From NCBI GenBank assembly GCA_964019055.1, contig OZ025217.1:64501-128500 (forward strand): DNA of 64,000 nt. Reading direction: 5' to 3'. This DNA comes from Anthopleura xanthogrammica. Its lineage: Eukaryota; Cnidaria; Anthozoa; Actiniaria; Actiniidae. Below the pieces are notes generated by a model that was not told the DNA's origin, searched no databases, and saw only the letters and a list, made by a program, of their open reading frames with translations. Positions 13,601 to 24,600 of the stretch are shown here, in pieces. The position numbers and the translations under genes are program-made. How positions within the stretch are numbered: the first letter of the stretch is position 1; every line of letters begins with the position of its first letter.

Positions 13601-13782
13601 GGAGCTGATGATAGAATTATCACCATCACTGGCACACAAGATGAAATCAATTATGCCCAGTACTTGCTGCAACAAAGGTACATAACTTATTGATGCTAAC
13701 TTGCCAAGTCTCGTTTCTGTATACTAATCATATATCTATTCATTTTTTCAGTGTTCGACAGTATTCAGGAAAGAAGTTTTGA
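7652..13782 (+). CDS. HNRNPK: hnRNP K orthologue, three KH domains and RGG box
   Basis: Poly(C)-binding RNA/DNA-binding protein acting in splicing, transcription and translation. Fifteen phase-consistent coding exons: 7652-7745, 7819-7943, 8270-8293, 8601-8633, 9059-9102, 9448-9520, 9936-10046, 10475-10547, 10856-10911, 11427-11684, 11764-11794, 11882-11961, 12556-12605, 13558-13677, 13752-13782. KH1 has the loop IIGKAGSNIK, split by a 24-base micro-exon. KH2 has [14 protein letters not shown] and KH3 has [14 protein letters not shown]. Between KH2 and KH3 lies an arginine-glycine-rich stretch (exon 11427-11684). The C-terminus QYSGKKF* resembles the vertebrate end QYSGKFF. The basic KR..KRFK segment before KH1 could be a nuclear localisation signal. 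AATAAA signals at about 14530 and 14542 end the 3' UTR only some 15 bases from the DNAAF4 stop. Very sure. Confidence 0.96.
8026..8110 (-). repeat. 85-base inverted copy of the KH2 exon acceptor of the same gene
   Basis: This intronic segment is the reverse complement of 9902-9986 with one mismatch over 85 bases. The source segment is the last 34 intron bases including the acceptor AG plus the first 51 bases of the HNRNPK exon starting at 9936. The two would pair in the pre-mRNA. Confidence 0.93.
10115..10275 (+). mobile_element. tRNA-derived SINE, family D copy 1
   Basis: Has GGTTCGATTTC (B-box-like), GACTCAGTGT, TTGGTTTTCTCCTGTGCTTC and a CTCC-rich tail. The same order is found reversed at 28536-28727 and 58820-58950. 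In an HNRNPK intron. Confidence 0.75.
12241..12482. mobile_element. Palindromic foldback element in HNRNPK intron
   Basis: Arms of about 115 bases pair almost throughout. Landmarks are TTTTGAGGAATTTAAACTTT and GTGCAACTGAATGTTAA on the left, with their complements on the right. The loop is only a few bases. Confidence 0.75.
12780..13040 (-). mobile_element. tRNA-like SINE (second family)
   Basis: On the minus strand from 13037, TAGCTCAGTTGGTTAGTG is a perfect pol III A box and GGTTCGATCCT a B box, separated as in a tRNA gene. The acceptor and T stems do not pair and the anticodon stem has only three pairs. It is therefore a degenerate tRNA or, more likely, the head of a SINE whose body runs to about 12780. 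In the last large HNRNPK intron. Confidence 0.55.
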
Positions 13783-14561
13783 TGTGATTTTTTTAAATCT
13801 GCTGAAAGGACCACTGTAGTCAAGTGTACATTGCCATATATATTCAGTTCTTCCTTTGTAACTGATAGAATTTAAGATTATTAATCTTTGTAGAGATTAT
13901 CCTGTTCATGCTTACGATATATCTGAAGATAAATGTCAACACTAAGTGACAATAGATTGAGGTCATTTCTTGTTTCTTTGATTAGTACTTCAATCAGTAG
14001 AGGTCTCTCAAGTCTATTGATTCAAAGCTGGATAGCTTTATAACTGTCATCATTGAAGTGCGACTTGCAAAGATACATTGAAGTCTTGTTGTGAACTTAC
14101 ATTTCAATGGGCATCAATCAAAACACTGGGTACATGTTTATTGGTTTAGAAAAACATGCCTCATATTTATGACCAAAGTTTGCAATGGAGAGTGATAAGG
14201 ATTTGCTATTAAAGGCTCAAAAGTAAAAGAAATGTGCCAAAAATTTGACCCAGGTTCCATGTTCTTAAAAAAGAATTTTGATTGACGGCCGTCAAAGTGC
14301 TAGTTTGCAAAGCAGACATCAAACTTCTTGGGTCGCACTTCAATATAACGGTTATGACAGTACATGTTTTTACTCAGCTAAGCAACACAATATTTTATGT
14401 TTATTCATTTTATTGACCCTTATAAACATGTATGAACGTTTACTATTATTTTGTAGTTTAGACTTGAAAAAAGGATCATATTAGCCTTGTTTATTTCTAA
14501 ACCTTTGAAATTTACGTAATTTTGACAATAATAAAGAAATCAATAAAACTTAGTGATTAAT

Positions 14562-17500
14562 TCACTTTATTGGCGTTCCTTGAATAATATTACGTATTCT
14601 TTCAGCATCTGCTATCAAGCTTTCATTTTTGGGATCAAGTTTGAGTCCTTCTTCATAATCTTTGAGGGCTGAAATTCAAATAGAAAGAATATGGACTTGA
14701 CACATACTGTTTACCTTATTGAAGTACATTTTGTTATCCTTGTACATTGATACATTTTAAATATTTGTTTTGTTGTGATAGCTAGGATTCACTTCTTGTT
14801 TCAGCTCACAATTTATATTTTGATGTTGAATGTACACAAATAAACACCATCACATTTAATACTTAGAGCACTTTTCTTTGTCCACATATCCACACTATTC
14901 TGCAATATTTCTAGTAGCCACACGCAGTCTCCAACTGCCTATTTTTAAACTTACCTTCAACAAACTCATTCAAATGAAAAAATGCTGTTCCCCTCCTTAT
15001 GTATGCTCTACATCTAGAGGATGCATTGGCTTGTACAGGTGGATTTAGTAAGTCGAGAGCCTATCGAAAGATAAACCAATGAAAAAGTAACAATTTGATT
15101 ACTATTTAAGGTGTTTCCCAGTAGTTTTTTATTGACCACACTTCTCATGTTCATCTAGCGAATTGAAAACCTTTTCCTGGTCTGATCAAAATGAATTTTA
15201 CACCAGACATCAAGCATAGATGGAAGTTTTGATTGATGTCAATTTCAACTCGATCGGCGTTTCCATGGCAACGGAAAACAATGATCGTTGAAATCAGTTT
15301 TCCTTGAATATCTCCCGTTTTCGATGAGCTTCAGAAAAATGACTATATACATGCTAAACTTCGCATTCAGGCACAGCTATTCAGATGATAATTAGAGGGT
15401 TGGATTAGAGCGATTTCGAATAAATCCAAAAACATTCTGTGACCGCTTATTATGATACTGGAAACTATAGCAGAACAAAAAAATCCTTCGCGTTCGCAAA
15501 ATAATGTCAAACTACTGCTAAACGTTAGCTGTATTCATTTGTTCGTTTGAGAGATAATTTTGAAATTGCTAGGAAGGTGAAATCGTTCAAACTATTCTAC
15601 TGAAAGCACCTGTACAAGAAAAATTCTAACTCCGCAAAGAAAAAGTTTTCACAAATGTCGCTTTCAGGAAAGGTAAATAGATAGTGTAGGTAACGTTTAG
15701 CAGTAGTTTGACATTATTTTGCGAACGCGAAGGATTTTTTTGTTCTGCTATAGTTTCCAGTATCATAATAAGCGGTCACAGAATGTTTTTGTGATTTATT
15801 TGAAATCGCTCTAATCCAACCCTCTAATTATCATCTGAATAGCTGTGCCTGAATGCGAAGTTTAGCATGTATATAGTCATTTTTCTGAAGCTCATCGAAA
15901 ACGGGAGATATTCAAGGAAAACTGATTTCAACGATCATTGTTTTCCGTTGCCATGGAAACGCCGATCGAGTTGAAATTGACATCAATCAAAACTTCCATC
16001 TATGCTTGATGTCTGGTGTAAAATTCATTTTGATCAGACCAGGAAAAGGTTTTCAATTCGCTAGATGAACATGAGAAGTGTGGTCAATAAAAAACTACTG
16101 GGAAACACCTTAAACCCATGATATAGTTTGTAGAGTAATAGAGGTGACTCACACAAGTGCAGTCTTGTGGTTTTACTTAACCCATGATACAGTTAGTAGA
16201 GTAATAGAGGTGACTCACAACAAGTGCAGTCTTGTGGTTTTACTTAACCCATGATATAGTTAGTAGACTAATAGAGGTTACTCACACAAGTGCAGTCTTG
16301 CATACACTCCCTATACTGCTTCATGTGCAGATGACAAGCAGCACGATTAGAATACAAACTAATGATGTGTTAAGGGTTTATTGAATGGAATACAGAGGGT
16401 TTTGATAAGCAGAATGACTTGTCCAGTAAAATAAATATGGAATGTGCAATGCCAACAAACTTTAATTTAAAAAGATAATATTACACATGACACATGGCAT
16501 TTGAGTTTCTCATAATCTTAACTTTGTCACTCGTGCTTTATATTAAGGATACGAAGGTATGTTCCCATCTAGAACGATAGCTGCAGTAAAAGCATTTATA
16601 GCTGCAACATAGTTCTCAGCCTTATAAAATCCTCTGGAAAATAAAAGACCATTATGAAAATAACACATTTAAGAATGGAAAAAGCCAAAGAAAAAGAACA
16701 TGTCTTTCCACTGCATTGCTGAAGTCATCATAGGCAGTATTTGAAACAGCATGATCACATTGATATTTGAGCAAAATTTCAGTGCTCCAGCACAAATACC
16801 TGATAAGTTACAGTGTCACTGTTTTGAAATTAGAAGAATTTATATGCGTGGTTTTCATTACTTTGAAACTGTGCACATTTACTAATTCACTTGCAGTGGT
16901 CTCTCTGTTGGTAATAAAATTATTCCCAAATTAAGTAAGCATATGATTTATAAAAATAAGGGGCCCACATTTTTGTATAGGGTCTATAGATCTCTATTAT
17001 TTATAACTAACTTACATTCCCTTTTCCTTGAGCCAAAGAGGATTCATTTCTTCTATATCCACTGCGTCTGGGTTATCCTTTAATGATTTCTTGTTGCGAC
17101 TGGCTTCTGCAACCTTCTTTAGCCACTATCCAAAAAGAGAGAACAAAAAATGATGACTTCTTTTGAACTCCTATAACTATCTAAATGCAGATATCCTAAA
17201 ATACCTCTTCTTCCTCAGGAGCCTTTGACTCCCTAGCAGCAGTTTTAAATGATCTTGGAGTAAATGACACTTGAATGCAACCTGATTCCCTTGGTGCAGG
17301 CAAAGGAAGCTCAAAAAGTTCTTTCTTACTGCCTGAAAATTGATGCATGAGGATCAATTGCATATCATCCTAGGAAGTACTTTAAATTTATTGGTATTGT
17401 AGATTACCTTTAGGTTGCTGATGTTTTTTTGTTGTTGATGTAGATGGAGTGGGTTTTGAATGAGAAGTTTTATAGTTTGAATTACAACTACTTTTGCTGA

Positions 17501-18458
17501 TGTTTTTACATGATTTCATGTTGTCTTCAACATTTTCTTTAGTTTCTTTGCCTTCTGTTTCTTCCATGCTGATATTTTCATAATCATCGTCATCATAATC
17601 ATCATCATCACTGTCAAGACCCTTTAATGATGCTTTTTCCGAATCTTGGTAAGATTTGTTTAACTTTTCAATAGCTTTTGCTGCTTTTTGTCTTTCTTGT
17701 TCTTTGACTGCTTCAACTCTATTCCTTTCATCCTCCTCTATCTAAATTCAGATTAAAAGCAAACTAAATGAAAATGTACACCCAAGAAGTATTATTATAC
17801 ATTTTACTCTCTATCTCGCTTCTGATTGGCTGAGAGCCCTCAGCCAATCCCTGATATCATGTGAACTCAACATGATAAATGTATTATCTGTAGGTTTTAC
17901 CTACAGATAATAGATTTATCATGTCGAGTTCACTCAAGGTCACAATATTCAGGGTTAATGTTTGTGAGTCAGGTCTATACCTTCATCTGTTGCTTTAAAG
18001 CATATCTTTCTTGTTCTCTCTTTTCATTTTCCTTAATTCTTGCTTCTTCCACAGCTCTTTCGTGTGCCATTTGTATGGCTTCATCTCTTTTTCTTTTCGT
18101 GAATTCCTTATCTTCGGCTTGAGGTGCTTGCAGGTTACTCCATATCCCTGCTTCTTTTTTTATGAGACTGAATACCACGGCTCCATTGCCAACAGTCGCT
18201 TTTCCCTTCACATCTTCCACTGGAGCAAACAAAAAACATTCGAACAAGTATGGAGGATAGCTGACCTGAAATCAAGGATTTTCTGATTGTAAACGATGGA
18301 AAAATATAAATAACAAACAGATTGTTTGATGATACCTTTATGTACTCTTCAGTCGAGAAGATGTCCAGCTTGTTGGGTTGAACTCCTTTAAGTGGCACAG
18401 TGATGATCACTGATAAGTCTGTTTCTTCCCACAGATAATCCTTCACAAGAAGTGGCAT
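14562..18458 (-). CDS. DNAAF4: Dynein axonemal assembly factor 4 (DYX1C1 family)
   Basis: Cytoplasmic co-chaperone that helps assemble ciliary dynein arms with HSP90/HSP70. Nine phase-consistent coding exons: 18458-18336, 18265-17981, 17741-17408, 17332-17205, 17125-17016, 16633-16553, 16358-16286, 15060-14955, 14668-14562 (448 aa; human about 420). Residues 1-100 form the CS domain ([13 protein letters not shown]..., [17 protein letters not shown]). A charged coiled coil follows ([10 protein letters not shown]), then an Asp-rich acidic tract, the conserved motif [17 protein letters not shown], and three TPR repeats ([52 protein letters not shown]). It ends [14 protein letters not shown] is chosen at 18458 because it aligns with the human MPLQVSDY start. 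Implies the organism makes motile cilia. Very sure. Confidence 0.96.
15110..16109. mobile_element. 1,000-base near-perfect palindrome flanked by TTAA
   Basis: Left arm 15110-15527 and right arm 15691-16109 are reverse complements with only a few differences (one single-base indel near 15428 and its partner). The loop is about 163 bases. It is flanked on both sides by TTAA (15106-15109; 16110-16113), the target-site pattern of piggyBac-type transposons. No protein coded. Lies in the DNAAF4 intron 15061-16285. Confidence 0.85.
16114..16301. repeat. Tandem 66-67-base repeat spanning a DNAAF4 donor site
   Basis: Three units begin ACCCATGATA at 16114, 16180 and 16247. The third unit contains the true exon end at 16286 and its donor GTGAGT; the other two repeat the last coding bases plus the same donor motif inside the intron. 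Confidence 0.85.
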
Positions 18459-18671
18459 TTTCAATTAAGAAGTCATTTCTCAAAGACAACTCTATTTTCT
18501 CGCTAGTAATTAAGTTTTACAGCTGTTTTTGTTTCTTTCATGTTCGTTTCTGGACGCAGCCTAACAACTTACAGGCGTTCCTGCCGTAACCAAGTGGAAC
18601 TCAATCTCTTTCATTGATATAGAGAAGATACTGGGTACCACAAGTTTTGGCGCAAAATTCGCGGGAATAGA
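18459..18671. promoter_or_regulatory. Bidirectional DNAAF4 / NUDT15 promoter
   Basis: Only 213 bases separate two divergent start codons. TTTTGGCGC at 18645-18653 matches the E2F consensus TTTSGCGC, 19 bases before the NUDT15 ATG. Functional use is inference. Confidence 0.5.
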
Positions 18672-20252
18672 ATGAACAAGAGAGAAAAGCAAAGGGTTGG
18701 TGTCGGTGTTGGGGTGTTTATAACTAGTCCTGATCATCCAGGATGTGTCTTGATTGGCAAGAGGAAAGGATCCTCGGGTAGTGGAACATATGGTCTTCCT
18801 GGAGGGCATTTAGAATTCAGGTAATGGAGTACCTTCATGAGTCTTACCTCAGGAAATCGAAAAAGTGGTCGTAACAGGTCGTATCTGGTCGCTGGTCGCT
18901 AATGAGAATTGGCTCTAATAAGGGGAAATGCAAATGGCGTTTCAAAATCAAGGTTGTAACTAGAGCTGATTGCTAATGAATGAGAGTAGTTCATTTTTTA
19001 TCCGGGAGGAGAGAGGATTGGGATTCTTTTTGTAACCCATACAAGAAATCTGAACTCCCTCTCTGTCGTTGCACAAAAAATGGCCCCTCCGTGATTTTTT
19101 CCTATTTCGTTTATTGTATTCTTCTTGGCCCCCTTTAGACTCAAATTCTTGTGTGGGTTCCCTCCCTTGAGTCTGAACTTTTCATGACCCCCAAAACATC
19201 CCACAGCCCCCCACCCTGCTAAACAAAATAATGGCTCCTTGGTACCATAATTATTAGTTGGTATATTTAATGCAGCAATTAATCTTCTCTTTTTCTCTTT
19301 CGTTTGCATAGTGAAGAATGGCATGACTGTGCATCACGAGAGACACTAGAAGAAACTGGATTACGTATCACAAACATATCATTTGGTACTGTGGTTAATT
19401 CAATCTTGGAGGAAAACAATTACCACTATACAACAATATTCATGAAGGCCGAGGTGGATAGAAATAGTGAAGTAACACAACCTATAAACAAAGAACCAAA
19501 CAAATGTGAAGGTATTTGTTGGGTTTGGTTCATCATTCAACCTTTCTAGCTATAATTCCAAGACATCATTATTTTTGCTTATATAAATAACATCCAATTT
19601 GGATATACACCTACTTGCAAAAACGTTGTCATACAACATTTGAACATTTGTAGTTTCAAGATTAGGAATAAATTAAAAGTACAAAAGAAAGAGTTCTGCT
19701 TCAATGATCTTCTTTTGTACTTTTAATTTATTCCTAATCCACTAAACTACAAATGCTCAAATGTTGTATGACAACGTTCTTGCAAGTAGGTGTATGTAGA
19801 AATAGTATTAAAATAACTTAGGGTGCTTTCCATTAGTAAGAACTGGCTGGCCAGACCGGTTCATTCATAAAGAGAATTCCATTATTAAACAAAACTGTCC
19901 AGCCAGATCAAGCAATTCCTAAATTGTATCCACTATTCAGATGGAATGTATATAAAAACTTAGGGAAAATCTTGAGAATAGGCTTTCCCCCATTTAAGTT
20001 GACCATTCGGGCCGGTCAGTTCTGACTAATGGAATGCGCCCTTAATATTTTATTTGTATAAAAATACTATTAATTTTTATTTCAACTCCTTTTCTTACAG
20101 GATGGATTTGGACTGAATGGCATTCCAGTACTTTTCCATCTCCTCTTTTTGATCCATTGAAGAAAGCAAGACAACAAGGCTATGATCCTTTTGAATATCA
20201 TATGTATGGTCATAAAAACTCTTCTTTATTCAAGAAATGTGAAAACAAGTAA
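18672..20252 (+). CDS. NUDT15: Nudix hydrolase, NUDT15 type
   Basis: Nucleotide diphosphatase family member; the human orthologue hydrolyses (deoxy)nucleoside triphosphates including thioguanine and 8-oxo forms. Exons 18672-18820, 19312-19511, 20101-20252 (166 aa; human 164), phases 2 and 1. The N-terminus [20 protein letters not shown] aligns with the human start. The Nudix box GX5EX7REUXEEXGU is complete and crosses intron 1: [20 protein letters not shown] followed by ETGL. Next come [14 protein letters not shown] and the C-terminal [10 protein letters not shown], matching the human QGYDPF. Start is the ATG giving the best N-terminal match. It is tail-to-tail with frataxin, with 88 bases between stop codons. 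Sure of subfamily by extended similarity. Confidence 0.93.
19604..19795. mobile_element. Hairpin MITE in NUDT15 intron 2
   Basis: Arms of about 90 bases: ATACACCTACTTGCAA and CAAAAGAA on the left pair with complements ending GCAAGTAGGTGTAT at 19795. Confidence 0.75.
19821..20041. mobile_element. TIR element with TTA target duplication
   Basis: GGGTGCTTTCCATTAGT at the left pairs with ACTAATGGAATGCGCCC at the right. Both sides are flanked by TTA (19818-19820, 20042-20044), a pattern typical of PIF/Harbinger-type MITEs. In NUDT15 intron 2, ending 60 bases before exon 3. Confidence 0.7.
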
Positions 20253-20340
20253 TGAAAAACTAATGTGCCAAAATGACAGAACTTTGTTTATTGCACTGTG
20301 ACACTAGCTACAACTAGATTATCCATGCATGAAAAATAAG

Positions 20341-21409
20341 TTAGTCTTGTGTTGATGTCATTCCACCATATGGGAGATGTGTAAGATCTACTTCTTGGCC
20401 TGTAATGTTGGACATTTCTCTTGACAACAGTTCATGAAGAGATACCTGGTCATGCTTATATACCCATTTATTATCAACAAAATCATATCTTTTAGGTCCA
20501 CTGTTGGGAAAAACATATTCTAGAGTTATAATTAGATCAATTTTCTAGATATTTATTTAATTCTTATAAAAATTCATTCCTTTTTATCGTTGTTGATCAA
20601 AAATCATAAATTTTAACCATATATTTTCTTACCTTTTAGGAGATGACAGCCAAATTTGTTGGTTTGGAGTTTGTTTGTTAATAACATAGCTACCAACTTC
20701 CCCTTTGACACATGTGAGAAAATAAGCTTATGAATTACTGACTTTCTTAAGTTTGAAAAGATAAATACAACAACACAGCTTTGATACATACCTCCAAACT
20801 TTACTGTCAGAACACCATCCTACAATGTCAAATGTTATAAAATCATCAATTAATTATTAGTTAATTATGCAAATGATCTTTACTAATACATAAAGCTTTT
20901 CAATGTCTCCTAATATAGTATTGTAAAAGAAAAGATTCTTATTATTACCCCAAACTGTACATCATAATCATCAAGGGATGGTAAGATATTATGGTCGCTC
21001 AGCTCATCAAAGAAGTCTGACAAGCCTTCAAGTGTTTCATCCGTGATGTTGTGAAAGGACAATACATTCTGAAAACTTAAAACACAAAATGAAGTCAAAC
21101 AAGGGTGAAAAAAGAAGAGACTGATAAAAGTTGAAAAAGTGTATAGTCTCTAATTAATTACCTGGTAAGACTTCTTGTAAATGATATTGACTGGAAATTC
21201 GTAATTTTCTGAAAACACAAACACCAATATACTTAACACAGAAAGTGTGATGAGAAATATTCACAGCTGTTATTGTTACAAACCTTAACATTTTGTTGAC
21301 CGTATTTCATAGACATTTTCTTAATATGGTTATCTTTCCTACACATGGTGGAAATGGCTCTCAAGCCAGCGTTATTCCTTGTACACCAATTCTTCGTACT
21401 TCTCAACAT
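20341..21409 (-). CDS. FXN: Frataxin
   Basis: Mitochondrial iron-sulfur cluster assembly factor that acts on the NFS1-ISD11-ISCU complex. Exons 21409-21301 (see below), 21208-21162, 21068-20949, 20819-20792, 20702-20633, 20500-20341; about 177 aa (human 210). Exon 1 is Arg/Lys/Ser rich and poor in acids, as expected for a mitochondrial presequence. The core has the acidic helix ([16 protein letters not shown]), [31 protein letters not shown] and SGPKRYDF...[14 protein letters not shown], all frataxin signatures. Exon 1 is uncertain: the strong donor at 21283 (GTTTGT) leaves the wrong phase, while a weaker GTCAAC donor at 21300 gives the right one. Divergent from ANAPC11. Very sure of identity. 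Confidence 0.93.
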
Positions 21410-21684
21410 TATCACATTATTACAGGACAAAAACAGACAGGCATTCCTTGCACAAAAACCACAGGTAATCCAAGGCTGAGGTTTACAGTGAAAGCTTATT
21501 TCCAGGACTTACCTAATAATATTTGAAATTGGCAAGACATTAGTATATAGAAATAATGAGAAAAATGTTTATTTAGTCTTTTTAGATATTTTTAGAAATC
21601 CTGTGTTTTGTTGGGCTTCCTGTGTGTTGTACGAAGGGAGGAGGATTGGGCAGAGAAACGGCGCCATTTTTGATCGTGTTGAAG
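21410..21684. promoter_or_regulatory. Bidirectional FXN / ANAPC11 promoter
   Basis: 275 bases between divergent start codons. GGCGCCATTTT at about 21660-21670, 15 bases before the ANAPC11 ATG, resembles a YY1 site (CGCCATNTT), common in promoters with the site near the transcription start. Function inferred. Confidence 0.4.
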
Positions 21685-24600
21685 ATGAAAGTCAAAATTA
21701 AACGTAAGAAATAAATATAGTTCCATAGGTAGAAGATTCAAGTTAACTTTATGTCATTATTATTTGATGAGTTAGTTTGAATTTAACCAATTTTCCCTTT
21801 ATATCGTGATTGGTCGACTTTATTATTAGGGTAAGTGTTAGTTTATAAACTCCACCACTGATCAGTGCTCCACTATCAAACGTCTTGTAACCTGACTTAG
21901 TCTACCTTTTATTTCAGTTGGGTTGGCGTTGCCACTTGGCGATGGGTTGCTAATGATGACAGCTGTGGTATTTGTCGAATGGCATTTGATGGTTGTTGCC
22001 CAGATTGCAAGATCCCTGGAGATGACTGCCCACTTGGTAGGTTTAGATATTTAAGGGACTGTAGTGTCATGCTGGGGGAGGTGGCGGGTATTTTTTGGGG
22101 AATGTGCAATTTTAGGGGGATAATTTTTCCTCCACGGAACAAAATTTGGGGTAGGGGGACTGTTCAACTTGTTTCTGGGGTAATTTGTTTTTACAACCAC
22201 CAGCCCCCCATCTTAGATAGTATGCACACTTTGACTGGTAATTGGATTGGTCAAGAACTGTGCTTTATTAGTGAATGGAGCAAGGTTGCTGACACCATCT
22301 ATGTACTTGCAGAAAACTTTGCAAAGGAGTGTAAGAAAACAGCATCTACAACAGATTTTTTCTTTCTTTATAATGAAACAAATTAAACACGTTTTTTCCA
22401 TTAGAGTTAGGGTTATTGAACGGAGCATGAAAAAAGCTTTTTTATTTGTTACAAGTGCAGACACACTAACTTGGACCACTTGAGGAAAACTGACCAATCA
22501 AATAATACATAAAAACAATGACATTCCAACAAAAACTGCCTGGGCCAATCAGCTTTAAGAATTCGAAACTGGTTTTATTATAAAGTTTTTTGGTTTAGAA
22601 TTTACTATATTATCGTTTGAAATTTGGGTTTCTTTGAAGACAGGAGGATAGAAAATGTTTCCTATATCAACCTTGGATAAGTAGAAAACTGCATTTTTAA
22701 CAGAAACTACACTCATTTCCAATGCTGTTTTTTGTTCTGAGGTCTGTGTTTACCTAATTAATGCAAAATGGCTGTGAGAACGTGATGATCTGATTGGCTA
22801 ATACTGTTCAGTTCAATCTCTGTCTAGTTGTCCCGGTTAGTGTGTCTGCACTGCAAATATTACTAGCTAATAAAATAAAAATATATTAAAAGTAAACTAA
22901 CATTGCATGGCAGTCTTAAATACAGTTAAAATTACAATATATAAATCTGAAGATGGCAAAGAGTCTCATAAACACAAAAATATATGCACAATTTTATCTA
23001 AATTTTAAAGTAATAAGCATAAACAAGTCTAAAAAGGTATGGTGGTTAAAAATATCTAAGTTTTGAATAACATGAAGCTCCTTTTCCATAATCATCTGTA
23101 TGCCCTTCTCAAAGGCCTAATGAAGACTGACAATAAAGACATTTCTGGGTTCATTTTGACATATCTTATTTTTAAAGGGGTAGGGTCATATGATCTGTTA
23201 GTACATGATGTAATCACATTAGATAGCGTGCTGCATTTGCCTTTTTGATGTTTAGAGGAGCACTGTAGGTAATCATGATATCTAAAGCTAGGATCAGGTT
23301 TTGTTTCCTTACCACTATAAGTAAAGGTCATATACCGTTACTGAGGTGGCTATGAGATATATCAACCCGAGGGTTGATATATCTCATAGCTAGTGAGGTA
23401 TAAGGTATATAACCACCTTATATCATCATTATTTCTTAAGCACGGGGTTGATAACTAGATATCAACCTCCTCGGGAGGTTGATAACTAGATATCAACCTG
23501 GTAAGCGCCGTTTGGTGAATATGAGGGATAAAGACTGCCAGTGAACAAAAGAAACTGACTCAATGATGATATGACTAGGATAAAGGCCCTATGTGTCATT
23601 TGGTGTGAGGAGGATAGGTAACATAATTGAAGATTGTGATTGCAACTAGAGTACAAACACCAAAAGCATGAAAAACTTATCACTGTAGGCCCCTTGCAGC
23701 AGGTTGGAATGCAGCTCAATTTGGAGGACAAAACAATAGGTTCCAATAGGGTCTATTTAGAGAATAGAAACGATAGAATTATTATAAAATATCACTATTT
23801 AGTATTATTTGTTGCATGCTTTTAGTGTTTGTACTTTACAACTACAATTATTGTGATGCTAATGACACTAGTGTGATCAAGGCAAATTGTAGCCTCCTAC
23901 GCAGACGCTCTTAGGGTCGTCACGCAATACTTCTCTCCCCACGAACATTCCTTTCCCATTGTGATCATGAGCCAATCCAAATCGACCGATTGTTTTTGAT
24001 GACCCAATTACAAACGTCAATAGAAAATTCTGCGGTGACACTAGATCGATGTTGTTCATAGTCTATCATCAAGTTGTGCAAAAGCCAATTAATATTTTAT
24101 TAAAATGTTTTGTATAAAGGAGAAATGATGGCACTGATATAAATACATGTAAATAGCTTGAACACTGCGTAATAAACTAAATTTCGAAAGTTACTTCTTC
24201 GTCGTAGGAGTTTTGTGCTGAGATTTTTACGAATAAACAAGACGGATTGTTCTTAGATTTATTTTTATGTGGGTGACCTTAGGGTGACCTTAGCACCAAT
24301 GAAGATGAATGCGTTTGGAAAAACTTCAGTGCTCTTTACACTTCATATCCACCAAACAACTTGAATATTTGTAAGATTTGTGTTACGAGCGCTTACTTCA
24401 ATATATCGCTTATTTTCTCAAATAAAATTGTAGGATCTCCAGTTAATACTGGCTAGAGAAAGAGATAACCATGATAAATAAGTCAACAAAGACCGAAGTT
24501 TGAAATCAGATACGTTATCGTATGGTTCCCGCTAAAGTTTTGCGGTCAAAGTCGTCCAACGACCAATCAGCACGAACCTTCTCGATTTTAGAAGGTTCAT

